Origin: a bacterium
Lineage (GTDB): Bacteria; Patescibacteriota; Minisyncoccia; UBA6257; 1-14-0-10-44-23
NCBI GenBank assembly: GCA_030699515.1
Contig: JAUYME010000023.1
Coordinates: 1 to 6,013, forward strand
DNA length: 6,013 bases
Reading direction: 5' to 3'
This document shows, one piece after another, positions 1 to 4,047 of this stretch. Below the pieces are notes generated by a model, which saw only the letters and a list, made by a program, of their open reading frames with translations, had not been told where the DNA came from and searched no databases. The stretch's first letter is position 1. Each line of letters starts with the position of its first letter. The position numbers and the translations under genes were made by a program.

Positions 1-38
1 CCTTTGTCGGTAAGACGAGCGATTGTTCCTTCTGCCAT
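1..38 (-). CDS. Cold-shock-domain protein, first codons only (runs off left edge)
   Basis: Reading leftward from the ATG at 38-36 gives MAEGTIARLTDK plus the first two bases (GG) of a Gly codon, then the window ends. A start of the form M-x-x-G-T-I-x-x-L-x-D-(K/R)-G is typical of small CspA-like single-domain cold-shock proteins, in which a GFGFI-type RNA-binding motif normally follows. These proteins bind single-stranded RNA or DNA in the cytoplasm and loosen mRNA structure. Support comes from the context: a good promoter at 160-132 and a long structured leader, as is common for cold-shock mRNAs, and a DEAD-box helicase in the neighbourhood. There is no SD before the ATG. With only 12 full codons visible, the family call is likely but not secure. 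Confidence 0.62.
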   Translation of the reverse strand, partial: MAEGTIARLTDK

Positions 39-78
39 ATTTGTCTGGTAGATTATGTTTGTAACTATCAAGACAAAT
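39..78 (-). promoter_or_regulatory. Leader hairpin touching the cold-shock start codon
   Basis: ATTTGTCT (39-46) and AGACAAAT (71-78) are perfect 8-base inverted repeats. The 3' arm in the mRNA ends directly at the ATG (38-36). Inside them, GATAG (69-65) and CTACC (51-47) can add four more pairs with one mismatch, leaving a 13-base loop. In the RNA the structure would hold the bases just before the start codon, where an SD would lie (none is visible). Temperature- or protein-dependent control of translation is an inference. Confidence 0.45.
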
Positions 79-131
79 ACCCTGTATAAACTCGACTACC
101 CTTTAGATCAGCCTTTGGTCTTGAAGACTCA

Positions 132-160
132 ATAGTAGCACATGGCTAATCTACTGTCAA
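132..160 (-). promoter_or_regulatory. Sigma70-type promoter of the cold-shock gene
   Basis: On the minus strand a perfect -35 TTGACA (160-155) is followed by exactly 17 bases and a -10 TACTAT (137-132). Transcription should start near 125, leaving a leader of about 87 bases before the ATG at 38. It begins 21 bases past the stop codon of the secreted-protein gene, so the cold-shock gene is probably transcribed independently. This is the best promoter match on the minus strand of the window. Confidence 0.7.
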
Positions 161-181
161 CTGCGCGCATAGCATAGGTCA

Positions 182-1120
182 TTAACGTTCTAGCGGAAGG
201 TCGCTAATTTCCAGTCTGCCAATTCTTGCTTGGATATCACTAGCTATATCAGTAAATTCTGACTGGTCCCCTTTCCAGGAGAACAAGCGCATCAGGATTG
301 GGGTTGATTTGCCAATGCGCACTTGAACTTCTCCGTCGCCAACCGCGGTGGCAGTGGCATCAACTTCACGCTTTATAAATCCGAACAAGCGCACTTGTGC
401 AGTGTATGACACAGAAACGCTAGCAAGGTCTCCAAGACCGTCTCCATCGCTATCTTCGTCAGTTATCACAATATCTTTGATGGCTTGATTGTCTAGGGCT
501 TGGACTGCAGTAAAGAGGCCAAAGGTATTGGCATCATTTTTTTCATCATTCTCTGCCAATCGAGCTCTAACAGCCTCTTTTGTTTCAGGGTCCCAACCGC
601 GCACGATGACGGCATTAACGCGCAAAGTGGCTGTTGCATCGCTGCCTGCATCTTCACTGCCATTGGTCAGCGCTTCTATGCTAATGCCGTCAAGAGATCC
701 GTCACGAATATCTTTTACAGAGGCAGTGGAGAATTTAAATGGCCCGGAGGTCTGAGTCCAAATAAAGCTCTTAATTTGCCCGTCATCCGAGCTACTACCT
801 TGATTATTCCCCTGTTCTTGTTTTTCTGGAATGGTTCCGGCATCTACCGTCTGCCCACCTTCTCTTATAGGAAGTGCTTCGCTAGAAGGGCTACTTGTGG
901 TGGTGTCATCGGAGCTTCTTTCTCCCTCTTCAACCTTCCATGAAGCTTCCACACCTTTTTTAGACGCTGAGGTTTCGCTGTCCACACTTGTGCCCGAATC
1001 GTATCCAGAGTTATATTCCACTACCTCAACTTCTGCATAAGCAAGGAATGGCAGGCTTAAAAGTAATATTAAAAGAGCAATAATTACTGCTGACAAATAA
1101 TTTTTAGTTGTTGTATTCAT
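182..1120 (-). CDS. Secreted Ser/Asp-rich protein, hypothetical
   Basis: A 312-residue protein of unknown function. Residues 1-29 are a clear signal peptide: Lys6, a hydrophobic core at about 8-27 and an Ala-Tyr-Ala cleavage site before Glu30, so it is exported. Residues 35-115 are low-complexity, rich in Ser, Thr, Glu, Gly and Asp, probably a flexible stalk. Residues 116-312 look folded and rich in beta structure. Residues 221-231 hold DEDSDGDGLGD, the Asp-spaced pattern of thrombospondin type-3 or dockerin-like calcium loops. No C-terminal anchor or LPXTG is seen, so it is secreted or held by other contacts. Start: ATG at 1120, right before the signal peptide, with no SD. The cold-shock promoter starts just past its stop. 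I do not recognise a named family. Confidence 0.8.
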   Translation of the reverse strand: MNTTTKNYLSAVIIALLILLLSLPFLAYAEVEVVEYNSGYDSGTSVDSETSASKKGVEASWKVEEGERSSDDTTTSSPSSEALPIREGGQTVDAGTIPEKQEQGNNQGSSSDDGQIKSFIWTQTSGPFKFSTASVKDIRDGSLDGISIEALTNGSEDAGSDATATLRVNAVIVRGWDPETKEAVRARLAENDEKNDANTFGLFTAVQALDNQAIKDIVITDEDSDGDGLGDLASVSVSYTAQVRLFGFIKREVDATATAVGDGEVQVRIGKSTPILMRLFSWKGDQSEFTDIASDIQARIGRLEISDLPLER

Positions 1121-1140
1121 ATTTTTATAGCTTAATCTTC

Positions 1141-1168
1141 ACGTTAGCACGTTTTAGACTTAAGACAA
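1141..1168 (-). promoter_or_regulatory. Promoter-like site of the secreted-protein gene
   Basis: On the minus strand TTGTCT (1168-1163), a 16-base spacer and TAACGT (1146-1141) preceded by TGC (an extended -10, TGnTA). The 14 bases TGCTAACGTGAAGA (1149-1136) also occur exactly at the promoter of the membrane protein gene at 3470. The start site would be near 1134, leaving a leader of about 13 A-rich bases without an SD. The hexamers are only partial matches. Confidence 0.4.
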
Positions 1169-1207
1169 TATTTTGTTTTGCGGACAGGAGTCTACCCACA
1201 TCATCAC

Positions 1208-1540
1208 TCAAGGAGTGAATCCCCATTCATTATTTACGTATTTTGCAACAGAATGTCCACCAACAGGAAGACCTTCTTTATCAAAAAATATTACATGAAT
1301 TGCAGTAGTAGATGCTTGTCCTTCTGTATACCGTCCTTTTCGCATATACGAGTACTCAATATTCCCTTCTTCATCAGGAATTCTAATGTCCCATAGATAA
1401 AGACCTTGCTCATCTTCTTTTCTGCGTATTTCCTCGTATTCCTTCCCTTTAAGAAATTGTTCAAAGATAGCTCTCACTTCCTCAAGTGAAGGGATGTGCT
1501 CCTGTTTTCCTTCAAAATTATTTGACAGTCCTTCATTCAT
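1208..1540 (-). CDS. Hypothetical 110-residue soluble protein
   Basis: A 110-residue acidic, soluble-looking protein with no signal peptide or membrane segment. Residues 17-44 look like a charged amphipathic helix (LEEVRAIFEQFLKGKEYEEI). The rest, about 46-110, appears to be alternating beta strands and turns, with GLYLWDIRIP, EYSYMRKGRY, HVIFFDKEGLPVGGH and a C-terminal EWGFTP. The composition and Gly/aromatic pattern suggest a small compact domain; I recognise no named family or catalytic motif. I use the ATG at 1540. A TTG 18 bases upstream, in frame, would add six residues, but it falls within the promoter-like region, so transcripts would probably not contain it. It lies 54 bases after the helicase stop on the same strand. 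It ends with TGA. Confidence 0.72.
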   Translation of the reverse strand: MNEGLSNNFEGKQEHIPSLEEVRAIFEQFLKGKEYEEIRRKEDEQGLYLWDIRIPDEEGNIEYSYMRKGRYTEGQASTTAIHVIFFDKEGLPVGGHSVAKYVNNEWGFTP

Positions 1541-1546
1541 ATCCAA

Positions 1547-1576
1547 ACTATATCCCAAAAAGTTCTAGCCCGCCAA
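1547..1576 (-). promoter_or_regulatory. Promoter-like site, leaderless geometry, for the 110-residue protein
   Basis: TTGGCG (1576-1571), an 18-base spacer and TATAGT (1552-1547) on the minus strand. Only six bases separate the -10 from the ATG at 1540, so transcription would start at or next to the A of the start codon. No SD exists. The site lies just past the helicase stop codon. Confidence 0.4.
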
Positions 1577-1594
1577 CGGCCATGCCAATTTAAC

Positions 1595-2815
1595 TTATCT
1601 CCTCCTTTTTCGGTGAAACTGTCTTTGGCCTCTATGTTGCTTAGGTCTATCTTCAGGGGAAGATTGAGGAATCTGAGGAAGATCCTGAGGAAGCTTTGAA
1701 ATTGGCAATGCCATTCTGACTAACCGTTCAATATCTATAACGTCTCTTTTTTGATCTGGCGTAGCGAAGGAAATAGCCCTTCCGGCCATTCCGGCTCTGC
1801 CGGTGCGCCCTATGCGGTGGACATAGTCTTCGGGGTTTTCCGGAAGATCAAAGTTTATAACCAACTCAATGGAGTTTACATCAATTCCTCTGGCTGCAAT
1901 GTCTGTAGCCACTAAAATTCTATACCGCCCGGTCTTGAACCCTTCCAAAGCCTCTTTTCTTTGATTTAAAGAGCGGTTGCCGTGAATTTCTGTAGTTTTG
2001 TGCCCCATAGCTTTAAGATCTCTGCAAATTCTTTTAGCTCCGTGTTTGGTTCTTGAAAACACTAAGATGGTGCCTCGGTATTGATTAAGCAAAGATGCCA
2101 GAAGCTGAGTTTTAGCCTGCTTGCCAACAAAAAATAATTCGTGCACCACTTTTTCTGCGGCGGTTCCAGCTGGAGCGACTTCCACTCTTAGGGGGAGTTC
2201 CATATATTTGGAAGCTAATTTTACAATCTCGTTTGGCATAGTGGCAGAAAAGAGCAGAGTTTGGCGCTTTTTAGGAAGGGCGGATAAAATTTTGTTAACT
2301 TGCTGAGAAAAGCCCATGTCTAACATTCTGTCTGCTTCGTCTAGGACCAAGATCTCAACATCTGAAAGATTTAAAGATTTAGACTGGAGATGGTCTAAAA
2401 GCCTTCCCGGTGTAGCGATGATGAGCTTTGGTTTTCCTCTAAGTTTTTGCACTTGCATATGCATAGAGGCTCCGCCGATGATAACCGCAGTGGTAATATG
2501 CAAAGATTGCCCAAGGGAGCTTAGGGTTTCATCAACTTGCAAGGCCAATTCTCTGGTGGGAAGCAAAATAAGGCCTCGTGCCCTTGGGGACGCTAGCAGT
2601 TTCTGTAGCAAGGGAATTCCAAAAGCCAAAGTTTTTCCAGTTCCGGTTTGAGCAATACCGATTAAATCCTTACCTTCCAAAGCTACTGGAATAGAGCGTC
2701 TTTGAATTGGAGTTGGGGTGCTAAAGTTCTTTGAATTGAGAATTTCAAGAAGCTTAGGAGCAATACCAAGGCCAAAAAAGGTAGAATTCTTTTGTTCTAG
2801 TTCTTTATCTGTCAT
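1595..2815 (-). CDS. DEAD-box ATP-dependent RNA helicase, RhlE-like
   Basis: A 406-residue ATP-dependent RNA helicase with every DEAD-box motif in order: Q motif (Phe14, with TPTPIQ ending at Gln38), motif I AQTGTGKT (55-62), Ia PTREL (86-90), GG (114-115), Ib TPGR (135-138), II DEAD (159-162), III SAT (190-192), IV LVFSRTK (251-257), V ATDIAARGID (303-312) and VI HRIGRTGR (333-340). Two RecA-like domains are therefore complete (about 14-205 and 225-360). The tail (about 385-406) is short, Pro/Gln- then Arg/Lys-rich and ends HRKRRR, as in RhlE-type proteins that use basic tails to hold RNA. It lacks the DbpA and CsdA C-terminal RNA-binding domains. The likely role is unwinding of structured RNA in ribosome assembly or mRNA turnover in the cytoplasm. 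Start: ATG at 2815, close to the family's usual start. There is no SD; a promoter-like site ends six bases before the ATG. Confidence 0.97.
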   Translation of the reverse strand: MTDKELEQKNSTFFGLGIAPKLLEILNSKNFSTPTPIQRRSIPVALEGKDLIGIAQTGTGKTLAFGIPLLQKLLASPRARGLILLPTRELALQVDETLSSLGQSLHITTAVIIGGASMHMQVQKLRGKPKLIIATPGRLLDHLQSKSLNLSDVEILVLDEADRMLDMGFSQQVNKILSALPKKRQTLLFSATMPNEIVKLASKYMELPLRVEVAPAGTAAEKVVHELFFVGKQAKTQLLASLLNQYRGTILVFSRTKHGAKRICRDLKAMGHKTTEIHGNRSLNQRKEALEGFKTGRYRILVATDIAARGIDVNSIELVINFDLPENPEDYVHRIGRTGRAGMAGRAISFATPDQKRDVIDIERLVRMALPISKLPQDLPQIPQSSPEDRPKQHRGQRQFHRKRRR

Positions 2816-2821
2816 AGGCTA

Positions 2822-2850
2822 AGCCTACGGCCATAAGCCTCAAGAGTCAA
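2822..2850 (-). promoter_or_regulatory. Promoter-like site, leaderless geometry, for the helicase
   Basis: TTGACT (2850-2845), exactly 17 bases, then TAGGCT (2827-2822) on the minus strand, with six bases to the ATG at 2815. The -35 matches 5 of 6 bases of the consensus; the -10 only 3 of 6. It occupies the 37-base gap after the membrane protein gene. Repeated AGGCTTA units (2840-2834 and 2826-2820) overlap the -10. Confidence 0.42.
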
Positions 2851-2852
2851 AG

Positions 2853-3470
2853 TTAATTAGGTAACTTACCTTCCGCTCTTTGTCTTTCTAGCTCTCCCCA
2901 CGGACTTGTTCCTGCTTGCATTACAGGATTGACTGGGTCTATTTGTATCATTTTAACAACACACTTTATCGGAATAAGTGTTTGCCCCCAGAATTTATCC
3001 TTGCCATTTTCAGACGATGTTTGTGGCTCGCCATCTATGTCGTAGGTCATTTCAATATGGTTTATTGCGATTGAATCAGAGCCCTCCTTTTCGCATACAT
3101 ATCCTTTGAGCTCATAACTAATGGTTTCGTCTAACTGAGCTATTTCGTTAAGCGCAAGCTCGTTTTTCCCTTCAGGAGAAAGAACGCCTCCACCGGTTGG
3201 GAATGCCGTGGCTTCGTGTACGGAAAAAGTGCTATTCTCTTGCCCTTTTTTCTCGTTGTTACCAGTGTACTTCATGGTAAAACCGGCCATTACTTCTTCG
3301 CCTATGCCAAATTCTCCTCCGCCTGTTGGCGTGACAGTAAACCCAAGGGGTAAACTAGAGGGTGCGTTTACGATTTCATTAGCTTTTTCCTTGTCTTTTT
3401 GGCTCAGTATTAAGCCTCCTGCGAGAATGATAACTGCAGCCACTGCTCCGATTAGTATTTTTTTATTCAT
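2853..3470 (-). CDS. Membrane-anchored extracytoplasmic protein, hypothetical
   Basis: A 205-residue protein (from the ATG at 3470). MNKK is followed by one hydrophobic segment (about residues 5-23) and then a Lys/Glu-rich linker. No lipobox Cys and no clear cleavage site are visible, so it is most likely a single-pass protein with the rest outside the cell. Residues about 40-170 are beta-rich, with two PTGGG turns in similar contexts (TPTGGGEFG and FPTGGGVLS), which may mark two related strands or half-domains. Two Cys (in YVCEKE and IKCVVK) could form a disulfide. The C-terminal tail (PVMQAGTSPWGELERQRAEGKLPN region) is Pro- and charge-rich. A GTG three codons upstream lies next to the -10, so it is unlikely to be used. 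No family is recognised. The helicase gene follows after 37 bases. Confidence 0.75.
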   Translation of the reverse strand: MNKKILIGAVAAVIILAGGLILSQKDKEKANEIVNAPSSLPLGFTVTPTGGGEFGIGEEVMAGFTMKYTGNNEKKGQENSTFSVHEATAFPTGGGVLSPEGKNELALNEIAQLDETISYELKGYVCEKEGSDSIAINHIEMTYDIDGEPQTSSENGKDKFWGQTLIPIKCVVKMIQIDPVNPVMQAGTSPWGELERQRAEGKLPN

Positions 3471-3477
3471 AGTCTTC

Positions 3478-3505
3478 ACGTTAGCATGTTATGAGCATGT
3501 AGCAA
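3478..3505 (-). promoter_or_regulatory. Promoter-like site of the membrane protein gene
   Basis: TTGCTA (3505-3500), 16 bases, TAACGT (3483-3478) with an upstream TGC giving an extended -10. The -10 ends seven bases before the ATG at 3470, so the mRNA may have almost no leader. TGCTAACGTGAAGA (3486-3473) is shared exactly with the promoter of the secreted-protein gene. AGCATGT occurs twice with 11-base spacing (3483-3489 and 3494-3500), on one face of the helix, a possible protein-binding site. Confidence 0.4.
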
Positions 3506-3544
3506 CCGTTTGCTTTAAAAAAGGTTTAGAGGCATAAGATGCTA

Positions 3545-3573
3545 TTGAGCCATTCTGTATTTTTTGTTATCTT
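3545..3573 (+). promoter_or_regulatory. Promoter-like site at the 5' end of the interrupted tRNA
   Basis: TTGAGC (3545-3550), 17 bases, TATCTT (3568-3573); both hexamers match the consensus at 4 of 6. The predicted start (~3580) is two bases before the first base of the interrupted tRNA (3582), which is where a tRNA promoter should sit. It would also serve the GIY-YIG gene, tRNA-Asn and the HAD gene downstream. Confidence 0.38.
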
Positions 3574-3581
3574 TCTGTTAT

Positions 3582-3624
3582 TCCGCGGTAGTTCATCCGC
3601 CGGCTGGCGGAGTAGAACGCTTCG
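3582..3624 (+). pseudogene. Interrupted tRNA, 5' half (Asn-like)
   Basis: This stretch reads as the first half of a tRNA: acceptor TCCGCGG (3582-3588), TA at positions 8-9, D-stem GTTC (3591-3594), D-loop A...GTA, D-stem GAAC (3615-3618), G at position 26, and anticodon-stem CTTCG (3620-3624). The D-loop holds an extra 16-base palindrome (3596-3611). The acceptor pairs 7/7 with CCGCGGA at 4035-4041, and the anticodon stem pairs 5/5 with CGAAG at 3995-3999. The anticodon loop itself is absent; from 3625 the sequence leads into the GIY-YIG gene. The acceptor differs by one base from the intact tRNA-Asn at 3906, so a paralogous tRNA-Asn is the likely origin. Probably not functional as a tRNA. 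Confidence 0.72.
3596..3611. repeat. 16-base palindromic element, copy 1 (in tRNA D-loop)
   Basis: TCCGCCGGCTGGCGGA forms a 6-base-pair GC-rich stem (TCCGCC/GGCGGA) with a GGCT loop. It is identical to copy 2 at 4009-4024. It sits between the A and GTA of an otherwise normal D-loop, so it would stick out as an extra hairpin without breaking the GTTC/GAAC stem. Confidence 0.85.
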
Positions 3625-3640
3625 CGCTTTTGTATTTTGT

Positions 3641-3904
3641 ATGAAATTCTTTGTTTATGCCCTATACAATTCTGCCCATGATAGAATTTATGTTGGGCAA
3701 ACGGAAAATTTAGAGCTTAGAATAACAATGCATTCTTCTAAATTTTTTAAAAATGCATACACAAGTAAGTTTAGCGGAAGTTGGAATCTTTTCTATCAAG
3801 AAAGCTTTTCGACACGAAGGGATGCTCTTAAGCGAGAGAAGCAATTAAAAAGCTTTCGTGGTCGAGAGTTTCTGAAAAAGAAATTAAAGAGCAAAAATCC
3901 TTAG
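3641..3904 (+). CDS. Small GIY-YIG family nuclease (UPF0213-like)
   Basis: An 87-residue single-domain GIY-YIG protein. The first strand has FVYALYN (residues 4-10, Tyr6), the second IYVGQT (16-21, Tyr17, Gly19), then Arg27, His31 and the metal-binding Glu66 in KREKQLK, followed by a Lys-rich tail. The catalytic residues are therefore present. Free-standing proteins of this size are usual for the family; related domains cut DNA in repair (UvrC) and homing enzymes, but the substrate of the small type is generally unknown. An in-frame start further upstream (3539) would read through a promoter and tRNA sequence, so I use the ATG at 3641, where the family normally begins (MKFFVYAL). There is no SD. 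Its stop lies one base before tRNA-Asn, and its last codons form the left arm of the tRNA's inverted repeat. The whole gene lies in the anticodon-loop position of the interrupted tRNA, which suggests a homing or mobility role (inference). Confidence 0.88.
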   Translation: MKFFVYALYNSAHDRIYVGQTENLELRITMHSSKFFKNAYTSKFSGSWNLFYQESFSTRRDALKREKQLKSFRGREFLKKKLKSKNP

Positions 3905-3990
3905 CTCCGCAGTAGCTCAGCGGTAGAGCGGCGCCCTGTTAAGGCGACGGTCGCAGGTTCGATCCCTGCCTGCGGAGCTAAGGATTTTTG
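3892..3990. repeat. 21-base perfect inverted repeat enclosing tRNA-Asn
   Basis: The arms are 3892-3912 and 3970-3990, complementary at all 21 positions. The inner seven pairs are the acceptor stem of tRNA-Asn; the outer 14 extend it, ending in AAAAA on the left and TTTTT on the right. The left arm overlaps the last codons and stop of the GIY-YIG gene. It can act as an intrinsic-terminator-like hairpin with the tRNA body as its loop, as a processing signal, or mark the ends of a 99-base inserted unit. Confidence 0.85.
3906..3977 (+). tRNA. tRNA-Asn (anticodon GTT)
   Basis: A complete cloverleaf. Acceptor TCCGCAG (3906-3912) pairs with CTGCGGA (3970-3976). D-stem GCTC/GAGC has loop AGCGGTA. 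The anticodon stem GCGCC/GGCGA (one G-A mismatch at the base) has loop CTGTTAA, so the anticodon is GTT (3938-3940). The variable loop is CGGTC. The T-stem GCAGG/CCTGC has loop TTCGATC. The discriminator is G3977, as expected for Asn. The next bases are CTA, not CCA, so CCA must be added by nucleotidyltransferase. It is charged with Asn directly or through Asp followed by amidation by GatCAB. Confidence 0.96.
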
Positions 3991-4008
3991 ACGTCGAAGA
4001 TGTCGTAG

Positions 4009-4024
4009 TCCGCCGGCTGGCGGA
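4009..4024. repeat. 16-base palindromic element, copy 2 (in tRNA T-loop)
   Basis: Identical to copy 1 (3596-3611). Flanking G4008 and C4025 extend the stem to seven pairs. It replaces the start of the T-loop between GTAG and CGATC. Confidence 0.85.
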
Positions 4025-4038
4025 CGATCCCTACCCGC

Positions 4039-4042
4039 GGAG
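4039..4042 (+). promoter_or_regulatory. GGAG ribosome binding site made from the tRNA acceptor end
   Basis: GGAG consists of the last three acceptor-stem bases and the discriminator of the tRNA remnant. It is five bases from the HAD ATG at 4048. If the remnant folds, the GGA is paired with TCC at 3582-3584 or locally masked. Confidence 0.5.
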
Positions 4043-4047
4043 CCAAT

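Larger units (their letters stand above)
3995..4045 (+). pseudogene. Interrupted tRNA, 3' half with CCA (Asn-like)
   Basis: This is the second half of the tRNA begun at 3582: anticodon-stem CGAAG (3995-3999), a five-base variable loop ATGTC (4000-4004), T-stem GTAG (4005-4008), then the 16-base palindrome in place of the first T-loop bases, CGATC, T-stem CTAC (4031-4034), acceptor CCGCGGA (4035-4041), discriminator G4042 and CCA (4043-4045). The last 21 bases match the corresponding end of the intact tRNA-Asn (3960-3980) at 18 positions. Unlike the intact copy it encodes CCA. Losing the first T-loop bases (normally GTT around positions 53-55) should abolish the D-loop/T-loop contact, so it is probably not a working tRNA. 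It ends two bases before the HAD start codon. Confidence 0.75.

Noticed and set aside
1555..1594. Intrinsic terminator after the helicase
   Set aside because: A T5 run exists on the minus strand, but no stable stem directly precedes it; the GC-rich bases before it do not pair well, and they form part of a promoter-like site.
3539..3640. Longer N-terminus for the GIY-YIG protein starting at 3539
   Set aside because: The extra residues run through a promoter-like site and the tRNA 5' half, and the family begins right at MKFFVYAL.
3625..3994. Group I or group II intron in the anticodon loop of the outer tRNA
   Set aside because: The 264-base GIY-YIG gene and the 72-base intact tRNA take nearly all of the 370 bases, so no P3-P7 core or domain V could fit; the loop bases at the edges (no T33) also do not give a clean splice.
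3960..4045. Direct repeat of the tRNA 3' end as attL/attR of an integrated element
   Set aside because: 18 of 21 bases match (3960-3980 and 4025-4045), but the copies are only 44 bases apart and the second is better explained as the 3' half of its own tRNA, with matching acceptor and anticodon arms upstream.
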